From: Eonycteris spelaea
Taxonomy: Eukaryota; Chordata; Mammalia; Chiroptera; Pteropodidae
Direction: 5' to 3'
DNA length: 64,000 bases
Assembly: GCA_003508835.1 (NCBI GenBank)
Contig: PUFA01000068.1
Location: 992,001 to 1,056,000, forward strand
The notes beneath the pieces are model-generated. The model had not been told where the DNA came from and did not search any database. It saw nothing but the letters and a program-made list of their open reading frames with translations. This document shows, piece by piece, positions 1-13,571 of this stretch; position 1 is the first letter of the stretch, and the number at the start of each line of letters is the position of its first letter. A program made the position numbers and the translations under genes.

Positions 1-188
1 ACACCTGGCTGGCAAGAGATATGAAAGCGTTGATATTCTAACTAGAGTATGGAAGACAGTAATGAGGATTCCCAGATATATGCAAATCTAGATAAGCAAA
101 TTGTCAGAATGAAGCTGGTCTATCAGTAGGTAGTAGGCCCCATGATTAAAATCCCTGTCATCAGGACTGCAAAAGCAAGGCAAACCAC

Positions 189-189
<1 letters not shown>

Positions 190-226
<37 letters not shown>

Positions 227-252
227 AAAAAAGAAAAAGAAAAAGAAAGAAA
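190..252 (+). repeat. A-rich tract (poly-A then GAAAA)
   Basis: Thirty-five uninterrupted A followed by G-interrupted A runs. It looks like the tail of a retroposed element, but I could not assign the sequence on its left to a family. Confidence 0.85.
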
Positions 253-1349
253 CCTACAAAAACTGAGGCACTGTTGAAATTATGAAGACTCTGACTCAGA
301 TATATGATAAGTCAAGAAACTCTATTAGTATAAGGCTAATGGGCAAGCAATAAAGATGCCTGAGTGCTAAGTGAGAGAATAACTCAATAACTCATTTTGG
401 ACACAGATGAGAACTGGTTCAAGGACAGGGCCAAGATAAGCCTATAGTTGAAACGTCAGGCAGCTGAAAACTCAAAATAAGCTGGGGAAGTAAAACAGTT
501 TCTAGTAGACAAGTTAAGCATGAGTGATGCTCCATCTAGCACCTTAAGAGCTATTTACTTTCCTTGTTCTGCCCGTCCTACATTCTCAGCTGTCATACAT
601 CTTCTCAGACATCAGTTATTTCTAGTTTTTTGATATTTTTGTTTGTCTATTTTGACACAGAGATTGTCTATCAGTTGAGAGACAAAGTAGCCTGATGTTC
701 TCGCTTTGTTAAAATCTTAAAATCCAACTTAATATCCTTGGGTAGAAACTACTTCCTTTTTGCATAAGGTGATTTATAGCTCCTCAACAATATTCCTAGC
801 TCTAGAAGAGTGAGATATTTATTATCAGAGTTAAACAATGATTTTAGAAACAGTTTATGAACTTTATAGCTTAAATGAATATTAAAACAATAGTTAAAAG
901 CCAGTCATATTAAATTTATCAGTTCATAATGATTATGGTACTATAATTTGGATAATGTGCCTGTTTATAGGAATTCCTTGTCAAAGAGTTTTCTCCCTAA
1001 ATTAATTAATGCCTTCTGCTTGTAAGGCTTTGATTGAATGATTCAGAACTCCAAGAAATAAACATCAATCAAAGTGTTTTTTCAAACAGTGTTGTTTTAT
1101 GTATGTATAAGAATGCATTAGATAATAACACCCATTAATTACAGAGATTTCTTAGCCCTCTGATGGTGAAGTTTATTTCTTTAAGTTGTTCCTGAAGTCC
1201 AAACAATGTGACTACCAGCCATCACCTCCCGCCAAATTTTAACACACATGTCAAGGGCCTACCCTAATCACCATATTTAAAATCATCACACGTACCAGCT
1301 CCCTCCTTGTCCTCCTTACTTGCTCTACTAAAATTTCAGTTTCACATGA

Positions 1350-1470
1350 AATATTGTTAGAAACACAGACTTACTGACTCAGAAATCTGGGGGTAGGACC
1401 CAGCACTCTATTTCACTAAGCCCTCCAGGAAATTGTGATGGACACTAATGTTTGAGGACCACTGGAGAAG
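1350..1470. repeat. MER5-like hAT DNA transposon fragment
   Basis: Weak match to the MER5 (hAT-Charlie) consensus, ending in tttgaggaccactgg, which resembles the conserved terminal motif. Diverged and incomplete. Confidence 0.5.
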
Positions 1471-1802
1471 GATAGAAATTTTTTGAAGACTATCTCAAAC
1501 TTTGTAACTTTCTCTCCCTTCTTGTTGTTTTTTATTGATATAATTATTTTCTAGGAATGGAATGGTTTAAAAGTGCAATGCCATCCTCTCCATGGGAACT
1601 GTTAATTATGTTTGTCTTTTTCCCAGAGGAAGAAAGAATTGTGAAGGATGGCCCTGAACTTTTTCAGTCTGCAAAGCAGGATTTTCCAGGAGTTTGTTGG
1701 CACAATGCACCCTTTTCAGATTTTTTTTTTTTGCCAAGATGTATTATTAATCCTAACCAAAATAATGTAAAATTGACTGTAATGATTAATATGTGATCAT
1801 TA

Positions 1803-2008
1803 AGGAAATGAGCTTTGGAGTCAGACTCACAAGGAATTTAATAATAGTCTTTCCCCTTAATAGAAGGGTGGCTTTGAGAAAATTACATCATATATTTGAG
1901 TTTTAGTTCTTACTTCAGTAAAAGGGAGATTATACCTTCCTGTGAAAGATGTTGTGTGGATTAAGAGTGAAGGTGTATATCAAATATTTATTGTAGGCCC
2001 TGGAAATG
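1803..2008 (+). repeat. MIR SINE relic
   Basis: Typical MIR order: gagctttggagtcagac, a central part with loss of function of the promoter, then the core aaaagggagattatacc and a tail of cagtgctt-type decay. Highly diverged. Confidence 0.7.
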
Positions 2009-2689
2009 AAGAATTTCTATTTGTTTTTATACCTCATTTTAGGATTTTTTATTTTTTATTAGAATTTTTTTTAAGTCAAAGCTAATCAGAAAAAAATATG
2101 AAAGGCAAATAATTATTCTAAAAGGTACATTTACATTAGCATCAAAAGGTTGTAAATCACAACACTTTATTGTTAATAGTATCTAACATTTATCAAATGC
2201 TTACTGTGTTCAGGTAGTATATTAAAAGCTTATCATGTATATGGGCATTCAGCTACATAAAACAAACATAGCTAAAAATGACAGAGGCTTATTTTTCTCA
2301 TGTAACTAAAAGTACCAAGATAAGTGCTCTGGTATTGGTGCTGTCAGCATATTACATCTGAGGTGTGTGCAGCAACCTTTCCTTTTCCCTCTCACGATTG
2401 CAAGATGACTCCTTCATCTTTGCCATCATATCCTTGTTTCAGACAGAGGAAGAAGAGCAAAGGGTGTAAAAGGTACACAGTCTCCGTTTCAAGAAACTTT
2501 TCAGAACCCCAAACCAAAACTTGTACTTACAGCTAATTAGCCTAAAGTGTGTCTTATGGCCCACACTACGAAAGGGTGGGAAATACAGTTCATTTTCTTT
2601 TCTTAAACATTAACACTACCCCCAAACTGGGAATGAAAAAGGGAATATAAAGGGTGGAAACCCAATGGTCCTTGCCTTGCCTGAATTAT

Positions 2690-2870
2690 CTTATTTAATC
2701 TTTAACATAACCAGCGAGATGTATATCATTTATACCACCTTTTATTTATAAAGGATGTAATCGAGATACAAGTGAAATGAAACTTCCTTAGGGCCATATA
2801 GCTACTCACTGGTGAAGCCTGGATTTAAACAGGGTTTGAGAGGCTACTTGCTAATTTACTCTATTGCTGT
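2690..2870 (-). repeat. MIR SINE relic, reverse orientation
   Basis: Reverse-complement MIR core: ttatttaatctttaacataa, later cttccttagggccatatagc and actggtgaagcctggattt. A shorter MIR/L2-like scrap with a similar core lies at about 2160-2240. Confidence 0.65.
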
Positions 2871-3778
2871 ATATTAAAAAATATATTTTTTATTATTCAT
2901 CTTCCTTAAATTTTCTTTAATAACTCTTTTAAGATATAGTTCTCCTCCTACTTGGATGTTAAAAGGCTTATTTCTACTGTTAAAATTTCTGTACTGAAAG
3001 TAATTGCTGTGCAGATTTGGGGAACATGACATTTACCCTACCGTGAGCGTTCGTCCCCACAGCGTATGAGGTCTCCACTGTATTAAGTCTCTAAATTAAA
3101 GTAAAAGGCAAATGAACATCGTGAGCATATTTTATTCTTTTAGTACTTCCTTCAACAAATATTTTTTCATTGCCTATTATGTGCCAGCAGCTGGAGATGA
3201 CAACTGGGTTAAACTATTTTAACATAGCTTCTAGTTTTTTTGAGTTTTCAGTTACCAGTAAAACCCAAGGAGGAAATCTAGACAGTAGGGCTAGCTGTAT
3301 TTATGAAAATATGTTTTTTCTTATTGTATTGTTTTCAAAGCACGGTCATATGTAGTATTTTGTGTTACCTACTTTTCTTCCATGAGTTTTAGTTATTAAT
3401 TATACAATTTTTTCAATATTAGGAGCTACTAATCAATTAATTAGTAAGCATAGAAACTAGAACAACAGAAAATTATAGAAATAGAGTGATTATTTCATTC
3501 TGTCAGAGAAATAATGCAGTCAAAACTGAAATTCAACATTTTAGAGGTCTGTTATTCTGGAGTCACATAGGGAAGCAAAAAATGTCAGGGGAGGATGAGG
3601 CAGAACATTAAAATCCATATACTCACAAAATGTGGTAATATTGTATTTAATTCCCAAAGGCTGTATAACTTCATAGGTTGAGATTTTCTTGATTATATTC
3701 TAAGTTCTTACTTCGATTATATTTTTAACTATAATTTTATGTCATTGTTTTAGTTTTGTTTTATTTTTAGAGGCTATA

Positions 3779-3815
3779 TGTGTGTGTGTGTGCGTGTGTG
3801 TGTGTGTGTGTATGT
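3779..3815 (+). repeat. (TG)n microsatellite
   Basis: About 18 TG units with one TGCG interruption. Alternating purine-pyrimidine, no gene context beyond the NOX4 intron. Confidence 0.9.
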
Positions 3816-4139
3816 TTTTGGACATTCTTTTTCTGTCTACCATTTCAACCACTTGCTTTTCTGTTGTTGGTATTTAGTGATTATTTTTCTACAATAGCTG
3901 TTCTTTGTCTCCTAGTAATGTTAAAGTCATGGATTATTTGTGATTTTATTTGCATTCTTTAATTATCATACTAAAGAATTTATATTTAGGTAGCGGCATT
4001 ATCCTCCAGCTCTTGAAATCACTAAATCATCATTTTTTTATTAGTCTCAAAAAACATAATATTCACAGAATACAGGAGAAAAATAGGACGTTCTCACATT
4101 ATAATTGACATCAACAGAATTATCTGGAAAGATGCACTG

Positions 4140-4315
4140 GAGTAGTGCTTCTCGGACTTTAATGTGTGTGAGAATTACTTGGGTATCTTAGTAAAACACA
4201 GGTTCTGATTCAGTAAATCTGAGGCAGGGCCTAAGAGTCTGCCCTTCTAACCAGTTCTCAGGTAAAATTGATGCTGTTGGTTCAAAAACCACACTTTGAA
4301 TAGGAATGTGCCACA
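4140..4315 (+). repeat. MER5A-like hAT DNA transposon
   Basis: Nearly full MER5A order: gtgcttctcggactttaatg, gagaattacttgggtat, gattcagtaaatctgagg, and the closing accacactttgaatag. A miniature non-autonomous Charlie-family element of early eutherian age. Confidence 0.75.
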
Positions 4316-6539
4316 ATATATTAGTCAAGGCCTAATTAGGGGCTTTTTATTCCTCTCAAAGTCAAATTTATTACAACTGTCACCGGGGAGGAGAAGTGCT
4401 CAGTGCCAAGCAGGTAAAAAAGAGAGTAAGATAGAGAAGCCTCTCGCCTCATAGTCACCTGTCTTTGATTACAAAGGAAAATCTGAAAAAGCGCATTCAG
4501 CTGAATTATCAATCGTTAGTAACAATATATCTATAGTAATGTTTTTTCCATAAAGTTTATTTTATCAGAAATCATTGTAACTATAATTATTATGCAACAG
4601 TTAGAATTTCCCTTCTATATCTTTAAACTTTTAAGATTTTTTCATCCTTATGTTTTAGGTGACTCTCTAAAAAGAGCTATTACTTTCTTATTCTAGTCTG
4701 ACAGTCTTTCCCTTTGAAATGATTTTTAGTTCATTTACGTTGAATTACATTTTACTTTTATTCTATTTTTTTGTTTCTTCCTCTTTTTTTTTTTTTTCCA
4801 GCTGTGATGATAAGATGAATAATAATGATAGAAGTCATGGTATATTTCTTAGTTAAATTGAGCTCTCTAAACTAATGGAAAAGACATGGCAAAAAAAAAT
4901 ATGCAGAGAAATTTGAGGTTTAAAAGTCTGTGCGACTAAGATTAGCTAGAAATTAAGATAAAGACCTGTTGTTCCCTTGCTTTTAGCAGGAGGAAAGTTG
5001 CCATGTAGAAAGAGGAGAGTTAGGAAAAGGGTGGAATAACTTGTCTGAGAAAAAAACTGTAAAATATTAGAGCCTTAATAACATAGTAAGCCATAGAAAA
5101 TATAAGGATTCATTACCATCTAAATGAACAACAGTTCAAATTAAATACAATTTATAAAATAATATTTTTTTTTTGTTGGAAAGGCTAATTATAGTACAAA
5201 AATCTACAGGTATAAACTCAATCTTAAAAAGTATTTTAACTGAATATAGCTTTCTCTAAAAGCTTTCAGAGATCATTTTATTTTAGTAAGGGTTGCAGCT
5301 ATATTTAAATATATGTTGGAGTGGGTGTGAAATTTGGCTAGATGTTACACTTGAAAATTTACTAAGGCTTGGCCAGTTTATAATTTATTTCCAGTTAACT
5401 ACCTAGTGTTTAAACAGTTTAAAGAGTTTGGTAGCTTTTGAAAAAATATTATTGGAACTATTACATGTTTATAAAAGTTTCAAGTTTCTTGTTAGCAGAT
5501 CAAGCCTACATTAGCCAGCACAAAAAGCAAAATCAATACAAAAAATGTTTTTTTATCCTTAATTTTCTATAGGAACTAAATCCAATAGTGGGGATCCATC
5601 GACAATTGTGTGTGTATTTAAGAGTGAAAAATAAACATAATATAGCATACTAGATACTCAATAATAATCTTACTGATACAGAAAATATAAGAATGTGACC
5701 TACCACACACACACTAATATTTTATTGCATGTTTGAGATTGTAGGACATGAAGGAAATCATAAACCACAAAAAAATTTCCTATCTAGATGAGTAAGTAAA
5801 GTGAGTGTTTGAGTTCATATTTGCTCTTAGCAGCATTTCTATTTATTCTCCAAAATCTTAGAACCAGTTTTAATGGACCATATTTCTGGTGAACAGAGAT
5901 AAGACCTGGACTCTGAGGAAAGTTGGAGAGCAAATCAGAGACCCATGCAAGTGGCCCTAAATCCTTAAGTGAAACATCATCATTGGATAAAGTAAAGATT
6001 AAATAATCTGTTCTGCAGAAGGAGAGAGCAGAGATAATTGACTTATTTTGTCCTTGACTCTGGGAAAATTTTTGAAAAAAATCTCCCCAGATATTTAGTA
6101 TCCACAAGCTCCATCTCACTTGGGTTAGAATAATAGATTCATAATATATATGTAGCTCAATAAAGCCCGAGATGAAAATTTAGTTTAAAGTGATTTTAGA
6201 TTTGTGGCATTCTCCTATTGCCTGGAAGGAGAAAATGAAAATTCTCTTTTGGGAGACACGTTTTAATTCTCAAAGGATTCCTATACATAAGGCATCAAGG
6301 AATATGAGCTCATATTTCCTTTAAATGAGGAGACTAAACACCATGAGCACATGTTAGTAGAAATTATATATTCAAAAAGTATAAAACAAATGTTTAATAT
6401 CTCTAAAGATATGTAGCAGCATTAAAATAATAAGACATGGGACAAATAAGACTCAAGATACTTTTGAAAAGGGCCAGTAGAACTTCTAGAAATGAAAGAT
6501 ACAATATTATAAATGTAGCAGATTAACAAAACCAGAGAG

Positions 6540-7210
6540 TAAATAAATTGTCACATAAAACTGAAGTATCCAGAATGCAGCACAGAGAGACAAAGATATG
6601 GAAAATATAAAAGAAAGGATAAGAGATATTGTGGATGGAATGAGAAGTTCCTGCCCTTCTTTATATTAGAAATCCAAAAGTAAGGGAAAAAGAGATAGAA
6701 ATGGTATAAGAGATGTAATATTTGATCAAATAATAGCTCTAATTCAGGGTTACCAAAAAATCCCAACATGATAAAAATTAATTTACCATGGGAAACATCA
6801 TAATTTACTTATAAAAAACTAAAAGCAGAGACCAACATTTACTGTAAAAATAATCAAGAAAAGAAAGGGGGAGGGGAAGAAACAAGAAAAAGATTGGATC
6901 AATAAACAGTACAAGATGATATTGTTGTAAGTAATTCCACAAAATCGAACTAAATTCTACAATTCAAAGGAAAGGGCTGTCAGACTAGATTGAGAATATG
7001 AAATAGTGCAGTAAGTTTTTTTCAGGAGAGTCACACAAAACATAAAGATAGAAAGGCTGAAAGTTAAAGAAGGCAAATAATATAGCAGAAAGATTCTAAC
7101 CAAAGAAAAATTATTTTAGATAAGATAGACTTTCAATTAAAAATATTTCTAAACATAAAGAGAATAACTAATCATAGATAAAAGGTTTAATTGATTATTT
7201 CTCTGATTGA
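6540..7210 (+). mobile_element. Degenerate L1 internal fragment
   Basis: A-rich plus strand with L1-like phrases such as gataagatagactttcaat and agccgaaag-type lysine-rich decay. Reading frames are destroyed. Assigned to L1 from overall resemblance, not an alignment. Confidence 0.4.
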
Positions 7211-7683
7211 AAGAAATAGAGCAAACTCCTAATTGAAGAAGACATTTTTGCTTTTTTTGTTTATAAACAGAAATGGAATTCATTCTGATGGTAGACATGT
7301 GTCTCATTAGATGTTGGCTTCAAGCAAATATTTAAACTTGCAGAACCTCAGCTTTTAATCCATGAAGTGGAATAACATCATCTAACTCTCATTTAATAAT
7401 TATAAATAATTCATCTAAAGCACACAGCACTGTGCCAATTGCATAGTTCTGTTGTCAGATTAGACAAGGAACAGGCTAATGGTTTTATATTGTAGTATCT
7501 TTCCATAAATTTATTTTGGTCAAAAATAGCTATTTCCTATAGAAACCTCACTGCCCGAGAGACTTCTTATAGTCTGAAACTTCATTAAAAGTAACATCTC
7601 TTTAGATATCAACCCAGGTAGAATATATGGAAGAATACCCATTTTTTGCCATATTTTGCTGACATAGATTGGTTTGAGATCAA

Positions 7684-7950
7684 ATCAGAAATTTATTTAT
7701 ATGTGGAGTATAAAACTGAAAACAACAAACAAACAAGACAAACAAAAACTCATAGATATGGACAAGAGTTTACTGGTTATTGAGGGAGAGAGGTAGGTAG
7801 TTAAGGGTAAAAGGGGTCAAACGTATGGTGACAGAAGATTTGACTTTGATTGGTGAACACACAATGCAATATACATATGATGTATTATTGAATTGTACAC
7901 TTGAAACCTATATAATTTTATTAACCAATTTTACCCCAATAAATATAATT
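7684..7950 (+). mobile_element. L1 3' end, lineage-type tail
   Basis: A 5'-truncated L1 3' UTR. It contains tatggacaagagtttactgg, ggtgacagaagatttgactt, attgtacacttgaaacctat and an AATAAA poly(A) signal (ccccaataaat). The same tail recurs at 18.7-18.93 kb and 24.4-24.75 kb. From memory this tail type is common in bats. Confidence 0.8.
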
Positions 7951-8804
7951 AGGAAAAGAAATTTATATAGATGTGCTTTTTAATCTTTAAAACATCATAA
8001 AATTGTTGTGCTGTATCCACCTAATGGCTATTAATAAAAAATATTTAGTTACTTTTTATATTGCCCTATTATAGCCTTCTCTTTCATTGGATATGGCTAA
8101 TAATCACAAGATCTTTTGTCTTACATTAGCACATCATAATTGTTGTTTATTCTTTAAAAATGTTTATTGAATAAAGTTCATTCTTTTATGATGTAAAACC
8201 TTAATTCCTAAGAAACTTATATTTATCAAAATAAGTGATAGTTTTATGGTTACAGAGAAGTTGGGGATAGAGAATTTCAAGATTGTAACAACAAAGCTAA
8301 CTCTAACCCTCCCTTGCTGGACTCTGCATAATAAAAGTAGTTTTTTAAAAAGTTGTAAGTGCATGGCTATAAAACCTAAACATCACTGAACATTGCAACA
8401 TTTGACACCATCTAGCCTTTGCTAAAAATAATGGTTTCCTTTGTCTCTCCCTGCAAAGACTATCATTAGCAAAGTGTTTACGTTCTTTTCACTTTCATCA
8501 GTGTATGATTCAGTCCAGTGCAAGGCTGCTCCAGCGAAGCAGCTGTGCAGCCAGGATGCTCTTCTTCTCCCGCTTGTGTGCAAGCAGGTTAGTTTCTGAA
8601 AGTTCTCACATCTAACCAGTGACTGTCACAAAGCACATCTTATTTCCAGACAGAAATTTGTATTTGGATCTGTGACAGAGATGCACAACCTAACAGATTT
8701 TCTTGAAGGACCGGACCCTGGTCTCCTCTCCTCACCTTTATTCTTCCTCACACCTTGTTTCTATTCCAATATCCCATCAGGAGGTAGGAAACTTCAGAGG
8801 TCAT

Positions 8805-8900
8805 GGACCTCTTGTGGCCTCAGTTTCTCATTTGTTAAATGAGGATGATACTATTGCACCTATCTCAATAGTGTTAAGATTATGACAGATATGTGAAAAG
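8805..8900 (+). repeat. MIR SINE core fragment
   Basis: Carries the MIR core order cctcagtttctcatttgtta then aaatgaggatgatactattg and the following ttaagattatgac. Diverged. Confidence 0.7.
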
Positions 8901-8999
8901 TACAAAGTATTGTGTATATGTCATATGGGTCTATGATGAACTTAAGTTCTCAAATTGTGCCTTATTTTTTTATACCTGTGTATGTTTATTCTAGCCAGT

Positions 9000-9135
9000 T
9001 TCCTTCTAATAACTTCCTTGAGTACAGACATTGCAATTACTCATCTCTGTTTTTCTTTTTTTTCTGCAGCAGTCAGTAGTGGGCCTTGCTCATAGTAAAA
9101 CTTCCATTATTATATGTTGAATTAAATAAAAGCAC
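9000..9135 (-). repeat. L2-type relic
   Basis: Pattern of the L2/MIR3 tail: cttccttgagtacagacatt, followed by gccttgctcatagtaaaact and ttgaattaaataaa. Similar scraps lie at 10850-10950 and 10990-11080. Confidence 0.55.
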
Positions 9136-10509
9136 ATTAATTCTCCCCCTGCTTATTTAATCTTAAAAACAATTTTTGCAATGTCTATTGTCGCTAAAGC
9201 TATCTTTTGTGAAACCACACAAGGGCATTAACCTGTTAAAGGAAAACACCTTTTCTTTTTCTTGATTCTAGGTCTCCTTTTCCTAAATTGTTCTATATTC
9301 TCTAAAATCTTAACAGACATGTTGTGGAGAGAAGGAGTTTGTGGTGAAATATGTTTTTATAGAGTATCATATATCACCTATGTGGGAATTATTAAGGCAC
9401 TTTGGCATGTTAAAAGCCTGGAGGACTTTTGAATTAAAGATATTTTTTAAAAATTAAACAAATAAAATAAAATTTTTCTTAACACATTTCCCAAATTTAT
9501 TTGACTATGATACACTTCCCCCCCCATATTTTATTGTCCCTTGAAACCCCTTTTAGAAAATACTAGTACAATTAACATCTATTTTTTAATTAATATTTTT
9601 TCTTAAATAATTTTATGAATTCTGACCAGTTCTTTCCTCAGATTCTCAAAATAAGTTCTTTTTAATTAATTATGTTATCAATGTGTTTGGGAGATGTGAT
9701 AAGAATGCTGGAAAATAAGATTTCAAGAAATATTGGTTGTACATTTATTTTTTAATATAGTTAAATCAATTTGTAACTGATAGATTTCTTCACTGAGAAA
9801 AGGAGATCTGATATAACTGGTATATCAGCTGATCAATGTTATTCATTAAAACAGTATATATTTCTGAGTGGTCCAAGGAAAATGATTCTTCCTTTTCTTA
9901 GAATTCTCTTATATTACAATTTTCTTAAAGGAACTTTTCATTGGTCATCATGAACTTTAAAAATATGTCAGGTTGATCTCACCTCTACTGTGTTGTTGCA
10001 AGACTTTGAATAGTTGCCTTTAGTTTCTGTAATCTTGTCACATATATAATAATAGTAATTATGTAGCATTCTTTTAAAAACCAGGTACTAAGATAGGGAG
10101 AAAAAAGTCACTGCTTATAAATGAAAGGCAATGGATTTTGCACATTAACCAGGTTATATATGTAAAAAATGATTTAAGTAGTTCCTCTTTCTGCCTTCCT
10201 CAGAAGCCCAGGTGTTGCCAACTAATCAATTACCAATAATTTCATTTTTCATCCTTCCTCTCAAAAATTCAAAATTTGTTTCACTTTATGCAAAAAAGAA
10301 TTTCCAGTGGGGGGGGTGGGAAACCCAGCTGATTCTCTAAGGTTCTTCAAACACATTCCCACCTACATTTTTTTTTTAACTCATCCTGAACTTGGTCCAT
10401 TTCCAGTATTATGCTGACTTCTCAGATGGCCTGACAGTTGACTGTAGGTTCTCATTGATGCCATTAACAAAAAAAGCATTTACTTGAGGACCTCTATACC
10501 CTTAGCAGG

Positions 10510-10635
10510 CGTTTTCTGTGTTATCACATCTGATTGCTCCTTTTAGAGATGTAGGAAACCAGATTTAGATAGGGCAAATAACTTACTGATGACCCAACCC
10601 TAGTAAGTGACTAGAACCCTGAGTTCTTGTCTTCT
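10510..10635 (-). repeat. MIR relic, reverse orientation
   Basis: Order of reverse MIR core: ttatcacatctgattgctcc, gatgtaggaaaccagattt, then gtaagtgactagaaccctga. Diverged. Confidence 0.55.
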
Positions 10636-11499
10636 TGACCAAAGTTATTCAGGAACACCAAAGAGGAGTTAGATGGGATGTAAGGAATGAGTGTATGTGT
10701 GTTGGGGGTGGGGTGGGGATGGGGAGGTTGGAAAGCAGACAAGTAGGAAAGGTAATTGCTTAATGAGTCCTCTCTCTTATCCTTGGCTACTCAAATAAAA
10801 TGCCCTGTGTCTGTTTTTCCTTTTTGGAAGTAGACATGCATATAGAGTAGTAGGCAGCACCAAAATTGCTGAGGACAAGAGTTACACTTTTCTATCTGCA
10901 GAACTTTGCATTTAGAAGATTCTCGATAAGTATATACTAATGAAGGATGTCAGAAAACCACATCAAAGAGAAGCCCTCTAAAAGAACAGGGATTTTTGTC
11001 TCTTATTCACAGCCATAACCTCCAGCACCTGAAGAGTGCTTTTTATAAGATAGGTGCTAAAATATTTGTTAATCAACAGGAACCTGCATGGAATGGTCCA
11101 AATAGAGTATTAACCCTTCACAAAAAAAAAAATTCTTAAACACAATTATTGGCAGATTGAACAGAGAAACTGAGTTGAAATTTCCTGGGAAGGGTTTAGC
11201 TGGTGTGCATATATACTTGAGCCAAGAATGCTTTGTTTCTTTACACTTTCTGTTACTTCTGCTGGAAAGATCCTTCTCTCAGATGCTTTTTGTCTTGCTC
11301 CTCCACTTCATTTAGGTCTCTGATCGAATCGCACATACACATTTAAACTGCCTATGCAAAATTTCAAGCATATACAAAAGTAACCAGAACAGTATAATGA
11401 ACTTTTATGTGCCGAATCACCTAGCCTCAACAATTATTATGTCTTACCTATTTTTAAAAGCATTTATCACTCTGTGGCATTCTATATCTTTTTATATCT

Positions 11500-11652
11500 T
11501 TACTTAAGGGCTAGTTCTTTTCCTACCAGAATAGAAGAACCATGAGGTCAGGGACTTTTTCTACCTCATTCACTTCTGTATCCTACACATTGGAACAGTG
11601 TCTGGTACACTGCAGGTGTGGAAAAACATTCGTTGAATGAATGAGTATATGA
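11500..11652 (-). repeat. L2-type relic, reverse orientation
   Basis: Contains agaagaaccatgaggtcagg, followed by cagtgtctggtacactgcag and cattcgttgaatgaatgag, the well-known L2/MIR3 end signature. Confidence 0.7.
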
Positions 11653-12778
11653 CTAAGACAATGACACTAGGTCTAGTGGATTCTAAAATAGTTGTACAGA
11701 TTTACAATAATCCAGTTTTTACAGTTGGAAGTACTTATTTTTACCCAATTTTGTTGCTAAATGTTTATGTTCTAAATTTGCTTACATGGTAAAAACTGGT
11801 AGAATCAATTCTCATATGTAGTTTATGAGCCAGTGATATTTTGAGATTTCTATCAAGAACCCAATATACTATATCATTAACTTTGAAATATCTTTTTTTG
11901 TTTGTTGAGTAAATAAGTTATAAAGTTTGAGTGAAATAGATATAAGAATCAAGCATATTGTGAGTATATGATTGACCACTATTTTCTGAATTTCTGCTAT
12001 GTTTAGAACACTACCTTAAGCATTTAAAGTTTGACTGTTGTCATGTGGAAGGGAAAAAGCTTTTCCTGCCTCACTCCAGAAATAACAAATGTTGCTCCAC
12101 TTATACCCCAGTGGTCAGAATTGGACACAAGGCTCAATATAACCACAAAAAGCCCAGGAAGTATAGTCTACTGAGTACCAGAAGGAAAGGAAAACAGATT
12201 TTGGTAATGATTAGTAGTGTATAATACAGACTACATGCCATAGAACTTACAGGTCAAAAGACTATCCATTCATAAATATAGTTGGCAAACATTTAGCTGG
12301 TAAGCTCACAGATGCTTAGTCCTAAGTGATCTGTTGGAATCATTCCGAACAATGAATGACATGTATATTAAAAAGCAGAGAACACAAATGTACTTTTTAG
12401 GAATGTTACTATTTTTTAGCAAAGTTATTATTTTTTTTACAATAAAAAGTTTTAAAACAGTAGTACCTTGTATACTGTTTATATTTTCTTTAACACAAAG
12501 AGATCATAGAGGGCATGGTAATTCTATAGTCATCAAAGATAAGTATTTAGACCATCAAGTCAACATTTTAGGTACCAGGAAGGAGGAAAGAAAGGTGGAG
12601 GAATAAAGAGAAACAGCTTTCAACTGAGACAGCTTCCTGCAAAGAGCCTTCCACTTTTTCCAGGTGCACTTACATTTACACTGTTTTAACCAGAACATAG
12701 TCACAGCCAAAATGGATGCAGAAGTCTGGGAAATGTAGTGTTTTGGCTGGTACTTTGCTTCCCTGAATGAAATGAATG

Positions 12779-12815
12779 TTTTTGTTTGTTGTTTGTTTGT
12801 TTGTTGTTTTTGTTA
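12779..12815 (+). repeat. (TTTG)n simple repeat
   Basis: Imperfect TTTG tetranucleotide run followed by an A-rich stretch. Confidence 0.85.
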
Positions 12816-13451
12816 TTTAAAAAAAAATAAGAAAAAATGGATGAATATTGATTGAACAATTAGCAAGTTTTGTTGTAGCTAAGGATTTCACACAGACATG
12901 CACACACTTTGAATATGTAATCGCTAGTAATTAGAGATTCCTTTGAGATTATTCTCCAGCTCTTTCATACTAATAAAACCTACCTAACTATGGCAAGAAG
13001 AAGAACTGCATTAGTCTCTTTCTTTTCTGTTCACATAGTAAATATTTTGGTAAATATTTCTGCTACTGACTTTGCCATTAATGTGAACATTATTTATTGA
13101 ATGTAAACACACAGTAAAGCATTTGGTATTTTAATTTAGTCAAATATGGTAATATAATATGATCAGAACTTTAACTTGTCTTAGCTATCTGTCATGGTCC
13201 TATGTACATTTTTCTATATGTTAAATGATTGTTAACCTCTAAAAAGGTATACTTAGAAACAGATGTACTATTCTAATATTGACAGTTCATGAACATTTCT
13301 TGTTCCTTTTGCTCATCATTGTGAAATTTGATGAAGTAAGACCTAAACCATCACAAAGCCTAGAAATTGTTTTCCATATGTTCACTATATTTTATAGAAA
13401 ATTAATTTAACTCATTTTTATCTTTCTCACCATTGTCTACCTTCTCTACAG

Positions 13452-13571
13452 GCTATACATTGATGGTCCCTTTGGAAGTCCTTTTGAGGAATCATTGAAC
13501 TATGAGGTTAGCCTCTGTGTGGCTGGAGGCATTGGAGTAACTCCATTTGCGTCAATACTCAACACTCTGCT
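13452..13571 (+). CDS. NOX4: NOX4 coding exon with the [13 protein letters not shown]-binding motif
   Basis: The exon follows a pyrimidine-rich acceptor ending in ctctacag and ends before the donor gtatgt. It starts with the last base of a split codon and ends with two bases of a leucine codon (120 bases, 39 whole codons). The product starts [19 protein letters not shown] and runs through the glycine-rich GGIGVTPF loop, which contacts the NADPH phosphates in ferredoxin-reductase-like NOX domains. The frame is intact and the match to mammalian NOX4 is almost residue for residue. No earlier NOX4 exon was found to the left, so the upstream intron is longer than 13.4 kb, in keeping with the very large human gene. 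Confidence 0.95.

Larger units (their letters stand above)
1..13451 (+). other. NOX4: NOX4 intron (3' part), no exon seen
   Basis: AT-rich non-coding sequence upstream of the first recognised NOX4 exon. The short ORFs do not match any family I know and lack splice support. Contents: an A-rich tract, MER5-like fragments, several MIR and L2 relics, a (TG)n run, an L1 fragment at 6.5-7.2 kb and an L1 3' end at 7.7-7.95 kb, listed separately. Nothing further was recognised. Confidence 0.75.

Noticed and set aside
5784..6119. 111-codon ORF on the minus strand
   Set aside because: No recognisable domain, no splice or promoter support, AT-rich intron, and opposite to NOX4. Length is within chance for this size of window.
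8500..8600. Possible extra NOX4 exon (locally higher GC)
   Set aside because: Its translation does not fit any part of NOX4, and no paired acceptor and donor keep phase with 13452-13571.
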